From QHXM01 sp032160705 (GTDB taxonomy: Bacteria; Acidobacteriota; Blastocatellia; Pyrinomonadales; Pyrinomonadaceae), in the NCBI GenBank assembly GCA_032160705.1, contig JAVHVE010000017.1, positions 1 through 64,000 on the forward strand: a stretch of DNA of 64,000 nucleotides, in the 5' to 3' direction. Position 1 is the stretch's first letter. Every line of letters starts with the position of its first letter. Shown here piece after piece: positions 29,301 to 37,401 of this stretch. Made by a program: the position numbers and the translations under genes. The notes under the pieces are model-generated. The model was not told where the DNA came from. It saw only the letters and a list, made by a program, of their open reading frames with translations, and made no database searches.

Positions 29301-29994
29301 GCTGCGTTTCGGGATCAAACTCACGAATGGAATCAACCGTGTCCCCGAAAAACTCCACACGCACCGGAGACGCACGTCCTGGCGACCAGACATCCAGAAT
29401 TCCGCCGCGCATCGAAAACTCGCCCACCGCGCCTACAGGGTCTTCGCGCACGTAGCCCGAAGCGAGCAGTTTTTCAACCAAATCTTCCGGTGCATAATCC
29501 TCGTCGCGTCTTAAACGGACACCGGCCTGCGCCACATCTTCCGGCGGCAATGTCCGGCGCGCGAGCGCACGCGCCGTCAACAAAACGAAATCCTGTTCTC
29601 TTTGCGCCAGCCGCCACAGCGTCAAGGCGCGTTGCTCCAGCGTCTCAGCGTGCGGCGACGCGCCCGCATACGGGTCTGATTCCGACGACGGCAGCGTCAA
29701 GACAGTCTCGTCACACGCCGCGACCCCGCGCAGCGCGCAATACCAGAAACGCACATCGCGCTCCCAAGCTTCCAAATCACGATTGGCCTGCGTGACGACG
29801 GCAAAGCACTTCCCCGTTTCGCGCTGCAACGCGGCCAGCACGAGCGCCCGCGCAGGCTCCGCCGTCAACCCGCTCACGGAAATCACACGCGCCCCGCCGC
29901 GCAACTCTGCCAGGAGCCGCGCATACTCCTCGCTCTCCATCGCGCGCCGCAACACGCTCTGCAAAACACTCTGTGATTGAACCGTGCTACTCAT
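26329..29994 (-). CDS. mfd: Transcription-repair coupling factor Mfd
   Basis: 1221 aa, full length. It removes stalled RNA polymerase and recruits UvrA. The N-terminal UvrB-homology part is followed by the RNA-polymerase-interacting domain (VHVDHGIARFGGLQTL), the RecG-like helicase with Walker A LLCGDVGYGKTEVAMRA and DEEQRFGV, motif III LTLSATPIPRTLNMS, GRVGRSNRRAYAYLL, the TRG motif region, and a C-terminal D7 domain (GVRLRI-like strands). At about residues 530-545 the linker contains a Lys/Arg-rich stretch (SKRPKEKGKSRKSK) whose DNA reads as GGYAAAAG words; see findings. It is preceded by rfaE2 and followed by a SurA-like gene. Confidence 0.96.
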   Translation of the reverse strand: MSSTVQSQSVLQSVLRRAMESEEYARLLAELRGGARVISVSGLTAEPARALVLAALQRETGKCFAVVTQANRDLEAWERDVRFWYCALRGVAACDETVLTLPSSESDPYAGASPHAETLEQRALTLWRLAQREQDFVLLTARALARRTLPPEDVAQAGVRLRRDEDYAPEDLVEKLLASGYVREDPVGAVGEFSMRGGILDVWSPGRASPVRVEFFGDTVDSIREFDPETQLSTAQVALTEIAPMRELSATAEDFRLWARRARERWADERYARALRDRTVYADEGETFSGWEWLIGIVRERRASVFDYLREAVLVIDEPSGIETFLGNVYETLQVRYAETESADELGLRPDELYLTAEELREQLDKNRRLELRTLGRAAALTDERLALDAEQPEIQIGRTRGSGAPLFLFPAVEVAEEVEWRAQSVRRYHGRLPELASDVKQASVSRGAGVLFVMHSLGVAERVAEILSDYNVEARVALSDERMVSLAEQVGGVFVTVGRLSGGFELPGAALIVHVENDLFDEASDTALRVESKRPKEKGKSRKSKTAAFLSDFRDLKVDDFVVHVDHGIARFGGLQTLDLGEQRRGEFMLLYYADDAKLYVPVERLDLVQRYSSAEGAQPTLDRLGGLGWQKTKAKAKRAMRDMADELLRLYAERKLVGGFAFAGDSPWQSEFEEGFEYVLTPDQETAIEDVKHDMEEAVPMDRLLCGDVGYGKTEVAMRAAFKAVMESKQIAVLTPTTVLAYQHFETFRTRFAAFPVKIELLSRFRSPKEQKDVVKRVEAGEIDIVIGTHRILSKDVRFRDLGLVVVDEEQRFGVAHKERLKQLKKKVDVLTLSATPIPRTLNMSLMGLRDMSLIETPPRDRLAIQTQVVQFSESVVKSAVELELARGGQVFFIHNRVESIDTIAALVQRLVPQARLAIAHGQMNEQEMERVMLDFVDYKYDVLVSTTIIENGIDIPRANTIIINRADAYGLSQLYQLRGRVGRSNRRAYAYLLIPSEQGLSPIARRRLAAIREFSDLGAGFRIAALDLELRGAGNLLGGQQSGHMDALGFDLYTQMLERTVQELRGEAVEDETSVSINLGVDVAIPEDYISDMGQRLRTYKRVSSARDEATLRAILVETQDRYGRLPESVERLFDYARLRRLAEEVGVISIDRTPTGVAIKLGERARVAPEKLMALIGARAGATFTPSGVLRIDLNEQEADSALETARGVLLEIREGD

Positions 29995-30003
29995 ATCTTT
30001 TGC

Positions 30004-30085
30004 GTGACAGGTGACAAGTGACAGGTGACAGGTAAGAACAAGGGTTTAACTTGTCACCTGTCACCTGTCACCTGTCACCTGTTAC
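30004..30085. repeat. Word-hairpin repeat, GTGACAG family (copy 3)
   Basis: Left arm 30004-30032 and right arm 30050-30085 consist of four to five GTGACAG/CTGTCAC words each. The right arm overlaps the 3' end of rfaE2, where it encodes the last residues VTGDR and the TGA stop. The left arm ends about 10 bases before the mfd start. Confidence 0.92.
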
Positions 30086-30556
30086 GGCTCTTCTGATTCT
30101 TTCGATAATCGAACTTGTCGAAGCTCCTTCGATGAAAGGTAGTGACATCACGCGCCCGCCTGCGGCTTCCACCTCTTCGCGCCCGTGAATCTCGTCCAGT
30201 TGGTAGTCGCCGCCTTTAACAAGGATGTCGGGCAGGACTTCCGTGATTAAAGCGCGCGGGCTGAGATCGTCGAAAACGGTGACGTAATCCACCGCGCTGA
30301 GGGCGGCGAGCATCTCGGCGCGCTCTTGCTCCTGCATGATGGGACGCCCCGCGCCTTTCAATTCCCGCACCGAGCGGTCGCTGTTGATGGCGACCAGCAA
30401 GGCATCGCCAAGCGAGCGCGCGCGCTGTAAATATCTGACGTGGCCGACGTGCAGAATGTCGAAGCAGCCATTGGTAAAGACCAGCCGCTTGCCCTCGGCA
30501 CGCAGCCGCTCGCGCTCCCTTCGTAGCTCGTCAATCGAAACTATTTTTCCGCTCAT
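30068..30556 (-). CDS. rfaE2: D-glycero-beta-D-manno-heptose 1-phosphate adenylyltransferase
   Basis: 162 aa, stand-alone nucleotidyltransferase half of HldE/RfaE. It forms ADP-heptose for LPS core or other heptosylated glycans. The nucleotidylyltransferase signature FTNGCFDILHVGHVRYL is near residue 27, LLVAINSDRSVRELKG and PILVKGGDY follow, and STSSIIERI is near the C-terminus. The final VTGDR is encoded by the repeat at 30004-30085 and is probably not ancestral. It is followed by mfd on the same strand. Confidence 0.94.
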   Translation of the reverse strand: MSGKIVSIDELRRERERLRAEGKRLVFTNGCFDILHVGHVRYLQRARSLGDALLVAINSDRSVRELKGAGRPIMQEQERAEMLAALSAVDYVTVFDDLSPRALITEVLPDILVKGGDYQLDEIHGREEVEAAGGRVMSLPFIEGASTSSIIERIRRAVTGDR

Positions 30557-30591
30557 TTGAAGAATGGAATGCTATCACGATGCCCCTTGCA

Positions 30592-31263
30592 TCAGTAAAT
30601 GCCCGGCACTATCCGCCAGGGCGTGCGCCGCCCATACTCTTCCCACTCCTTGTGGAACTCGCTCGCCAGCACACTCTCTTCATGCCTGATCCGCTTGACG
30701 AGAAAGGCGAGCAGCCCCAGCCATGCGGCCAATCCGAACAGGCTGCGAAAGACCAGCGTCCAACCCAGCGAACGCACCAGCAGCCCCGTGTAGCTCGGAT
30801 GGCGGACGTATCTGTAGATGTTATCGGTGACGAGACGATGGCCTTTTTGAATCGTCAGAAAGATGCTGAAGAAGCGTCCCAGATAGACGAACGCCCACGC
30901 GCGAAGCGCAACACCTGTGATGAAGAGCGTCAGTCCGGCGTAACGCAAAGCGTCAGCCTCCGGCAACACCAGCACATTACGACGATCACAATATGGAACA
31001 ACCCAGTAGCAAATAAGGAATCCCAACTCCAACAGGGCGAGCGTCTGCCATTGGCCAGGCACAGAGCGCACGCCTCTGTTGACGCGCTCGCTCTTGCTCC
31101 AGGAGGTGATGAACGGTACGAGGAGCAGCACGATGATCGTTCCCGCACGCGCGGCGTGCGCCATGAATCCGCGCACGTCTCCCCACGCAAGCAGCATCAG
31201 AGCCACCTCAAACGCGCAGAGGAGATAATCCATGACGAAACGCTTCAGGCTCGGCAGCTTCAT
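30592..31263 (-). CDS. Isoprenylcysteine carboxyl methyltransferase-family membrane protein
   Basis: 223 aa with about five membrane helices. The C-terminal region carries the ICMT/PEMT-like signature GHRLVTDNIYRYVRHPSYTGLL, followed by HEESVLASEFHKEWEEYGRRTPWRIVPG. In bacteria such proteins methylate diverse membrane substrates; the actual substrate is unknown. ATG 31263 is selected: the 23 extra residues of the longer frame are translated from the GTAAATG hairpin upstream. It lies 35 bases before rfaE2. Confidence 0.82.
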   Translation of the reverse strand: MKLPSLKRFVMDYLLCAFEVALMLLAWGDVRGFMAHAARAGTIIVLLLVPFITSWSKSERVNRGVRSVPGQWQTLALLELGFLICYWVVPYCDRRNVLVLPEADALRYAGLTLFITGVALRAWAFVYLGRFFSIFLTIQKGHRLVTDNIYRYVRHPSYTGLLVRSLGWTLVFRSLFGLAAWLGLLAFLVKRIRHEESVLASEFHKEWEEYGRRTPWRIVPGIY

Positions 31264-31267
31264 TCGA

Positions 31268-31352
31268 CCAATGGTAAATGGTGAATAGTAAATAGTGAAT
31301 AGACAAACTGCTTTTATCCATTTACGATTCACGATTTACCATTTACGATACA
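31268..31352. repeat. Word-hairpin repeat, GTAAATG family (copy 2)
   Basis: Arms of GGTAAATGGTGAATAGTAAA-type words (31271-31302 against 31316-31350, a few mismatches). It occupies nearly the whole divergent gap between the ICMT-like gene and lysS, so any promoter of either gene must lie within or overlap it. Confidence 0.85.
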
Positions 31353-31355
31353 TTT

Positions 31356-33236
31356 ATGAGCATCCCTTTTATCGAAGAGAACGACCAGACCGAGGCGCGC
31401 CGCGAGCATCTTGAAGAGTTGCGCCGCCTCGTCGGCAACGTCTATCCGAACAAGTTTGAGCGCAGCCGCTCAACCGGCGGCGAAGATACGATCACGGCGA
31501 TTGTCGAGAACGAAGATTTCCAAAAACACGTCCCGCAGCTTAAAGAAGGTGAACGCCCCGCGCCGGAATCGCTTGAGCGAGCGAACGCGGAGTTGAACAA
31601 CGTGAAGGTACGCATCAGCGGGCGCATCAGCAGCCCGCCGCGCGTGATGGGCAAGGCCGCATTCGTGCATCTTTCCGACGGCGTCTCGCGTTTGCAGATT
31701 TACGTCCGCAAGGCCGACGTGAAAGGCATTCACAACGACGACGGCGCACCCATCGAAGAAGGCTGGGAATTATTTAACCTGCTCGACCACGGCGATTTCA
31801 TAGGCGTCTCCGGCTATCTCTTCATCACGAAAACGGGCGAGCTTTCCGTCCACGTCGAGACGCTGCAATTTCTCGCCAAAGCCATGCTGCCGATGCCTGA
31901 CAAGATGCACGGCATCTCCGACCCGGAGATTCGCCAGCGTCAACGCTACGCGGATTTGATTGCCGGAAGCTTGAAAGTCGAAACGGGCGAAGACAGCGGC
32001 GATTCTGCTTCACGCGAGCTTAGCTCGCGTGAAGTCTTCGAGCGTCGCTCTCGTATCATCCGCGAGATGCGCCGCTTCCTCGACGACCATGACTACATCG
32101 AAGTCGAGACACCGATGCTGACAGCAAAGGCGACCGGCGCAGCCGCGAAGCCTTTCGAGACTTATCACAATGCTCTCGGCATCAAGCTCTACGCCCGCAT
32201 TGCTCCTGAACTCTATTTGAAACGCTTGGTCGTCGGTGGCTTTGAAAAGGTTTACGAGCTTAATCGCAACTTCCGCAACGAAGGTATAGACAGAACTCAC
32301 AACCCCGAATTCACAATGCTGGAGTTTTACTGCGCGTACATGGATGTGAACGGGATGATGGATTTTTGTGAAGACATGCTGCGAACAGTGGTTGAGGAAG
32401 TAACCGGTAGCTCAGTCATCTATGACGGTCGTTTTCCTATAGATTTCCGTTTCCCGTTTAATAGGCTAACAATGAAGCAAGCGATAACTGAGAAGTGGAC
32501 ATGGATGTTCGGCGGCATTGGCCAAGTTGAAATTAGTGAGGAATGGCTAAGTAAACCTGAGAATATAAAGCTCCTTGCTAAATTCATTGATTACTTACCA
32601 AGAGATGAGTTCTTCAGTATCCGGTTGAGCCTGATGGGTGCTCCTAACGAAAGCGTCTCAGAGCAAGAGTTTGTTGAAGGATTCAGAAAGCTTACTTTGA
32701 TATTTGCTGAAACTTGGCAAAAGGCTCGACTTCATTTGCAGACTTCCGGTCAGGAATTTGGTGCGGATGAAGAGGTACGCCTCGCAGAAGATGTTGCATA
32801 TATCTTTGATGCGGTAGCTCAAGGATTTCTTAAAGAACCAACGTTTATTTATGATTTCCCTAAAGCCATCTCGCCGCTTTCAAAAGCTTCGCCCTCAAAT
32901 CCTGCAATCGCCGAACGCTTCGAGCTTTTCATCGGTAGCTTAGAATGTGCGAACGGCTTTTCGGAGTTGAATGACCCGAAGGAACAGTACGAACGTTTTC
33001 TCGAACAGGCGCAGGCCAGAGAGCGCGGCGATGAAGAGGCGATGGTGCTGGATGAGGATTACATCCGCGCGCTCTCTTACGGGATGCCGCCTGCTGCTGG
33101 CATCGGTATCGGCATTGACCGTCTCGTCATGCTGCTCACCAATAAGCGTTCAATTCGCGACGTGATTCTCTTCCCGCACATGCGCCCCGAAAGGAAAGTG
33201 GAGGAAGCGATGGAAGAAAACAGCGAAGAGAGTTAA
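31356..33236 (+). CDS. lysS: Lysine--tRNA ligase, class II, with extra internal segment
   Basis: 626 aa; typical bacterial enzymes have about 490-510. The OB-fold anticodon domain (about 85-190) is followed by the class II core. Motif 1 lies around FLDDHDYIEVETPML. Motif 2 runs FEKVYELNRNFRNEGIDRTHNPEFTMLEFY, and motif 3 is GIGIGIDRLVMLL. Two additions stand out: a short one near residue 210 and a long helical one between motifs 2 and 3 (about 380-495, ITEKWTWMFGG through FDAVAQGF). The DNA of the latter is markedly AT-rich relative to the flanks (38% G+C in 32521-32580, 60% in 31561-31620). All core motifs are intact, so the enzyme is probably active. Confidence 0.92.
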   Translation: MSIPFIEENDQTEARREHLEELRRLVGNVYPNKFERSRSTGGEDTITAIVENEDFQKHVPQLKEGERPAPESLERANAELNNVKVRISGRISSPPRVMGKAAFVHLSDGVSRLQIYVRKADVKGIHNDDGAPIEEGWELFNLLDHGDFIGVSGYLFITKTGELSVHVETLQFLAKAMLPMPDKMHGISDPEIRQRQRYADLIAGSLKVETGEDSGDSASRELSSREVFERRSRIIREMRRFLDDHDYIEVETPMLTAKATGAAAKPFETYHNALGIKLYARIAPELYLKRLVVGGFEKVYELNRNFRNEGIDRTHNPEFTMLEFYCAYMDVNGMMDFCEDMLRTVVEEVTGSSVIYDGRFPIDFRFPFNRLTMKQAITEKWTWMFGGIGQVEISEEWLSKPENIKLLAKFIDYLPRDEFFSIRLSLMGAPNESVSEQEFVEGFRKLTLIFAETWQKARLHLQTSGQEFGADEEVRLAEDVAYIFDAVAQGFLKEPTFIYDFPKAISPLSKASPSNPAIAERFELFIGSLECANGFSELNDPKEQYERFLEQAQARERGDEEAMVLDEDYIRALSYGMPPAAGIGIGIDRLVMLLTNKRSIRDVILFPHMRPERKVEEAMEENSEES

Positions 33237-33252
33237 GAAGCTGCTTGAAAAA

Positions 33253-33906
33253 GCCCCGAAGGGGCGAGAATGTTAAAGCCTGGGGCAACGCCCCAGGTTA
33301 TTCGTTGATTATAATTTGAAGCCCTGACAGGGCGGAATAAAAGAACTCAATCCCACACATACTTCTCATCATAAGCTACACCGTATTTTTCAAGAAAGTT
33401 TCGATACCCTTCTTCAAACGATTTATGGCGATGATGTTCCTTCTGCTCAACGATGTACTTTTTTAAAGCTGCAACATTCGATTCTCCAATGGAGAATGCC
33501 CCGTAGCCTGTTTGCCATTGAAAGTTTCTATACTCGTGTCCTTTCGTTTTAATCCACTTCGATGAGCGTTTCTTAGTTTCCTCAACGAGGTCTGCGATTG
33601 TTACTGTGCGTGAGAGGGCAAATAGGATATGCACATGATTCGTCGTTCCGTTGATAGAGATGGCAGGCGAATTATATTCACGAAAGATTGTTGCCAGATA
33701 AGGATGCAGCTCAGCTTCAATGGTTGGTGAGATAAAAGGTTCACGATTTTTCGTGCTAAAGACCAGGTGAATGAGGATGGAGGAGAGAGATTGAGGCATG
33801 TTAATACTCGCAAGGATATTTCGCCCCGTTGGGGCTGGGCTTTGAATTGCCACGCCAGGTTCCTGGGGCGTTGCCCCAGGCTATTGCATTCTTGCCCCTT
33901 CGGGGC
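33253..33906. mobile_element. RAYT/IS200-like unit with inverted REP hairpins
   Basis: The transposase gene at 33347-33799 is framed by two inverted hairpin sets. Left: GCCCC-GAA-GGGGC (33253-33265), 13 bases, CCTGGGGC-AAC-GCCCCAGG (33279-33297), 23 bases, GCCCT-GAC-AGGGC (33321-33333). Right, in mirror order: 33823-33835, 26 bases, 33862-33880, 13 bases, 33894-33906. Layout and spacing are those of REP/BIME sequences served by a Y1 transposase. No target-site duplication was recognised. Confidence 0.85.
33347..33799 (-). CDS. Y1 transposase (REP-associated/IS200-like)
   Basis: 150 aa HUH single-strand transposase. The metal-binding motif is GTTNHVHIL (His55, His57), and the catalytic tyrosine is in KKYIVEQKEHH (Tyr115). 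WQTGYGAFSIGES and a C-terminal EKYVW are usual in the small RAYT-like group. It cuts and joins single-stranded DNA at hairpins. The start is set at ATG 33799, because the longer frame reads through the flanking REP region. It is single-copy in this window but flanked by its presumed hairpin substrates; a related hairpin set without the gene is at 36178-36387. Confidence 0.9.
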   Translation of the reverse strand: MPQSLSSILIHLVFSTKNREPFISPTIEAELHPYLATIFREYNSPAISINGTTNHVHILFALSRTVTIADLVEETKKRSSKWIKTKGHEYRNFQWQTGYGAFSIGESNVAALKKYIVEQKEHHRHKSFEEGYRNFLEKYGVAYDEKYVWD

Positions 33907-33928
33907 TTTAATCGGCGGCCTTGCTTAT

Positions 33929-33960
33929 GAAGGGGCAGAGGGCAAGTCCTCTGCCCCTTC
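33929..33960 (-). terminator. Hairpin after M13 peptidase gene
   Basis: A 13-bp perfect stem GAAGGGGCAGAGG / CCTCTGCCCCTTC with a 6-nt loop, starting 7 bases beyond the M13 stop codon. It shares the GGGGCAG core with 17611-17643. The T tract is poor, so it may act as a repeat-type 3' end. Confidence 0.6.
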
Positions 33961-33967
33961 ATTCATC

Positions 33968-36073
33968 TCACCAAATCTGGCAACGTTCCGCTCTGACCAT
34001 TTGATCGCCCGGCTTGCACCCGAAGGCTTGCGCGAAGGTGGGCATGTTTGAGAGCGGGCCGTTGACGCGGAATTTTCCGAGCGGGTGTGAGTCGGTGGCC
34101 ACTCTCAGGCGCGCGGCTTCGGGGCGGATGTTCTGCGCCCAGACCTGTGCCCAGCCGAGAAAGAAACGCTGTTCGGGTGTGAAGCCGTTGATGTTTGCGG
34201 GACGCGGCTTGCCCTCCAGGGATTTCTGGTAGGCCATGAACGCCACCGTCAACCCGCCGAGGTCTGCGACCGATTCGCCCACCACCAACTCGCCTTTCTG
34301 GAACAGCCCCGGCTCGACCTCGTAGCCGCTGAACTGCTTGACCACACAGTTGGTGCGGTCGCTGAATTTCTTGAAGTCGTCGGGCGTCCACCACATGACG
34401 AGATTACCGTCGGCGTCGAACTTCGCGCCCTGATCGTCGAAGCCATGCGTCATCTCGTGGCCGATGACTGCGCCGATGCCGCCGTAGTTGAAGGCATCGT
34501 CCGCTTTGGCGTCGTAGAAGGGCGGTTGAAGAATGCCTGCGGGAAAGACTATCTCGTTAATCGAAGGATTGTAATAGGCGTTGACGGTCGGCGGCGACAT
34601 GCCCCATTCGGTGCGATCTACGGGACGGCCTATCTTGCCGAGGTTTCGTTTGAACTCGAACTCGCCCGCAGAGACCGCGTTGTTGTAATAAGGCCCGCGT
34701 GCAACGGAAAGCGATTCGTAGCTGCGCCACTTATCCGGGAATCCGATTTTGCGAACGAAAGCGTCGAGCTTGGCAATCGCGCGCTTGCGCGTCTCGTTGC
34801 TCATCCAATCAAGCGCTGTCAGGTCTGCGCGCAGAGCTTCGACCAGATTCTTCACCATCTCCTGAGCACGCAAGCGGGCTTTCGGCGTGAAAGTCTTCTC
34901 GACGTAGAGCTGGCCCAAGGCTTCGCCCAGGGCGCGGTCGGTCGAAGCAATGCAACGCTTCCAGCGCGGCAAATTCTCCTGCGTCCCCTGAAGATATTTG
35001 CCGTAAAAGTTGAAGTTCTGTTCGACGAACCTGGATGAAAGCGTAGGTGAGGCGGAGTTGACGAGATGCCAGCGCAGGTATGTCTTCCAGTCTTCCACAG
35101 GGATTTCGGTCAGGAGTTTGTCGGCAGCTTTGAAGAAGCCGGGCTGCCCGACGTTTACCTTGCCGACTTCCGGCAGACCGACGTTACGAAAATAACGTCC
35201 CCAATCAAAGTGCGGCATCATCTCGATCAACTCCGCCTTAATCATCGGATGATAGTTGGCCTCAGGGTTGCGCCGCTGCACGCGCGTGACGGAGTTCTCG
35301 GCCAGTTTCGTTTCGATGCTCATCACCGTCCGGCTGGCGGCGGCTGCCGCGTCAGGCGTCTCGCCCATCAGTTCAAAGGTGCGTGCGATGTGGCGTGTGT
35401 ATTCCTCGCGCGTCTGCTTCGATTTCTCGTCGTCTTTGGTGTAGTAGTCGCGGTCTGGAAGGCCGAGGCCGCCCTGCACTGCTTGCGCGATCACCGTCTT
35501 TGAGTCCTTGAAATCCTGTGCCGCGCCGAAGCCGAAGACTGCCGGGACTCTGGAAGTGTGAAAGCGCGCGAGTTCGTCTTGCAGGCTGAGCAGGTCATTG
35601 ACGGAAGCGATGCGCTGCAACTCCGGCTCAAGCGGTTTGATGCCTTCGCTCTCGATCTTGGTCTCTTCCATGCAGGAGGCGTAAAAGTCCGCGACCTTCT
35701 GCTCATTGCCGCTGGCGAGTTTTTTCTTTTTGGCCAGGCTGTCCAGAATCTGGCGCAGGATTTCCAGGTTCTGTTCGCCAAGCACCTCGAATCTGCCCCA
35801 CCTTGAATAAGCGGCAGGAATCTGATTTTTGGTAATCCACCCACCGTTGGCGAAGCGATTGAAATCCTGGCAGGCGCTCACCGTTCGATCCAGATTGGAG
35901 AAATCAAAGCCGGAAGAGACGGCATTTTGCGGAGAGTCAACAAACAGGCCGGGCGGCTCTAGCTCGGGTTCTGTGAAAGCAGCACGGCTCGTCCGGCCAG
36001 CCGTCACCATAGACAAGGCGATTAACGAGAGGGACAACAAGACCAAGGACACCCGTCGGCGCAAGAGACTCAT
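33968..36073 (-). CDS. M13-family (neprilysin-like) zinc metallopeptidase
   Basis: 701 aa, standard length for bacterial PepO-like enzymes. A signal peptide (SLVLLSLSLIALSMVTAG) is followed by the M13 N-terminal domain and the catalytic domain with NAYYNPSINEIVFPAGIL, the zinc motif VIGHEMTHGFDDQG and the third ligand in ESVADLGGL. The C-terminal half also has FFLGWAQVW and the ending KPGDQMVRAERCQIW, both typical. The family cleaves short peptides outside the cytoplasm. ATG 36073 has GAGGAGG about 8 bases upstream. It is not obviously linked to neighbours; a REP cluster follows upstream. Confidence 0.95.
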   Translation of the reverse strand: MSLLRRRVSLVLLSLSLIALSMVTAGRTSRAAFTEPELEPPGLFVDSPQNAVSSGFDFSNLDRTVSACQDFNRFANGGWITKNQIPAAYSRWGRFEVLGEQNLEILRQILDSLAKKKKLASGNEQKVADFYASCMEETKIESEGIKPLEPELQRIASVNDLLSLQDELARFHTSRVPAVFGFGAAQDFKDSKTVIAQAVQGGLGLPDRDYYTKDDEKSKQTREEYTRHIARTFELMGETPDAAAAASRTVMSIETKLAENSVTRVQRRNPEANYHPMIKAELIEMMPHFDWGRYFRNVGLPEVGKVNVGQPGFFKAADKLLTEIPVEDWKTYLRWHLVNSASPTLSSRFVEQNFNFYGKYLQGTQENLPRWKRCIASTDRALGEALGQLYVEKTFTPKARLRAQEMVKNLVEALRADLTALDWMSNETRKRAIAKLDAFVRKIGFPDKWRSYESLSVARGPYYNNAVSAGEFEFKRNLGKIGRPVDRTEWGMSPPTVNAYYNPSINEIVFPAGILQPPFYDAKADDAFNYGGIGAVIGHEMTHGFDDQGAKFDADGNLVMWWTPDDFKKFSDRTNCVVKQFSGYEVEPGLFQKGELVVGESVADLGGLTVAFMAYQKSLEGKPRPANINGFTPEQRFFLGWAQVWAQNIRPEAARLRVATDSHPLGKFRVNGPLSNMPTFAQAFGCKPGDQMVRAERCQIW

Positions 36074-36177
36074 GGCAGAATCCTCCTCACTGGAATTTTC
36101 TATTTTTTTTATGCGGGGTAACGGAAGGAATCTTAGCAAGGCAAAAGGTAAAAGTAAAAAGGGAAGACTGAGTGCAT

Positions 36178-36387
36178 GACCCTGAAAGGGTCACATGTAA
36201 TAGCCGGGGGCAAGCGAGAGCGCCGCCCCCGGTGAGAGATACGTAAAAAGAATCCGACCCTGAAGGGGTCGCACTTCAACATTGAATGTGCGACCCCTTC
36301 AGGGTCGGATTCTTTATCATCGTCATTCCAGGGGTGGCACGCTCTTCGAGCGCTGACCCCTGGCTATTTTGTTCTGCCCTTTCAGGG
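36178..36387. repeat. REP-like hairpin cluster without transposase
   Basis: Four hairpins: GACCCT-GAA-AGGGTC (36178-36192); CCGGGGGC / GCCCCCGG (36204-36232); a 25-bp perfect stem at 36250-36274 / 36288-36312; and CCAGGGGT / ACCCCTGG (36328-36363), followed by CCCT-TTC-AGGG (36377-36387). The small-hairpin, ATGTAATAGCC-type linker, large-hairpin order matches the left side of the RAYT unit (linker ATGTTAAAGCC), so this looks like a non-autonomous relative. The last hairpin contains the stop codon of the TPR gene. With the preceding GGCAAAA half repeat (36138-36166) it fills the gap. Confidence 0.8.
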
Positions 36388-37359
36388 ATGGGAGATCACG
36401 TTATTCGCAGTTGGCTTAGTTGTGGGCTTGGCCTTTTCGCTCTGCTCGCTGCGGGAAAGAATCTCACGTCGCGCATCCATCATTTCGGCGCTCGGCCCGC
36501 GACGCTCGACGAAGGTATCAATCACGGCGAGGCCGCGTTCGGGGCTGCCGTTTCGAGCGTGGGCGCGAGCCAGCGCGATTGTTGCCTCCGCGTGGTCGGG
36601 CTCGACCGCAATGGTGCGACTCCATTCGCGTATCGCCAGCTCGATCTCGCCCCGCTCAGCGTAGACTCGTCCCAGATTGTAGCTTGCCTCGCCGTAACGA
36701 AAATTCTCCAGCTTGAGCGCCGAGGTGAGCGTTTCCTGCGCGTCGTCCCAGCGACCCTGTCTCAAGTACATGACGCCTAGATTGTTAAAAGCGCGCGGGT
36801 AGTTACCGTGACGCTGCTTGATGGCTTTGCGATAAGCGTCAATCGCCGTGTCCGTGTCGCCCAGACGCGCCAGGGCGTTGCCGATGTTGTAGAAGCCCAC
36901 CGGGTCGAGACGATCTGCGCGCGACATGACGCGCAGTTCCTTCACTGCTTCGCCCGTTTTACCGAGCGCGACCAGGTAATCAATGAGCATCCGCTCAAGG
37001 CGCATTCGCTCGTTGTCCGTCTTCGCGGCCTCAATCTGGTCGCGCAACGCGCTCAAGCGATCCTTGCCCTTCTCTGTGGCGGCGGCGGGCGCTGCTTCCG
37101 CAGAATTGCTCGCGCTCGCCGCATCGTCGCTCTTTGTTTCGGGTGTCTCTTCGACAAGTCGCGGGCGCGTCTTGACGGCGGGCGTCGTTGCGCTTTGTTC
37201 GCTCGATGGTGGCTTACCCGGCACATCATTTTGCGCCTGCACGGAAGACAGGCAGCAGACGAGCATGACACACATGCTCAAGGACGAGCGCAAGGCAAAG
37301 CGGCGCGCGTTCCGTGCGCGCTCCTTTAAGCGATTCCGTATTGATAGCTCAACTTGCAT
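36382..37359 (-). CDS. Exported TPR-repeat protein
   Basis: 325 aa. A signal peptide (ALRSSLSMCVMLVCCLSSVQAQ) and a Pro/Ser/Ala-rich linker lead to about five TPR units from residue 145 on (GFYNIGNALARLGDTDTAIDAYRKAI, RAFNNLGVMYLRQGRWDDAQETL, ASYNLGRVYAERGEIELAI, AEATIALARAHARNGSPERGL). It probably serves as a periplasmic scaffold. ATG 37359 is chosen: AGGAAAC precedes it with an ideal GGAGG, while the 48 extra upstream residues are a translation of the ACACGAA repeat. The TGA stop lies in a REP hairpin. It is the last gene on the minus strand of the exopolysaccharide locus. Confidence 0.85.
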   Translation of the reverse strand: MQVELSIRNRLKERARNARRFALRSSLSMCVMLVCCLSSVQAQNDVPGKPPSSEQSATTPAVKTRPRLVEETPETKSDDAASASNSAEAAPAAATEKGKDRLSALRDQIEAAKTDNERMRLERMLIDYLVALGKTGEAVKELRVMSRADRLDPVGFYNIGNALARLGDTDTAIDAYRKAIKQRHGNYPRAFNNLGVMYLRQGRWDDAQETLTSALKLENFRYGEASYNLGRVYAERGEIELAIREWSRTIAVEPDHAEATIALARAHARNGSPERGLAVIDTFVERRGPSAEMMDARREILSRSEQSEKAKPTTKPTANNVISHP

Positions 37360-37401
37360 GTTTCCTCCGACAGATGAGGCGAAAAGTAAGATGAAAGGGG
37401 C

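Noticed and set aside
30004..30085. CRISPR-like direct repeats
   Set aside because: Words are 7-9 bases, contiguous or nearly so and arranged as inverted arms; there are no spacers of regular length and no cas genes.
31264..31332. N-terminal extension of the ICMT-like protein (23 residues)
   Set aside because: It translates the GTAAATG hairpin; the internal ATG is the more natural start.
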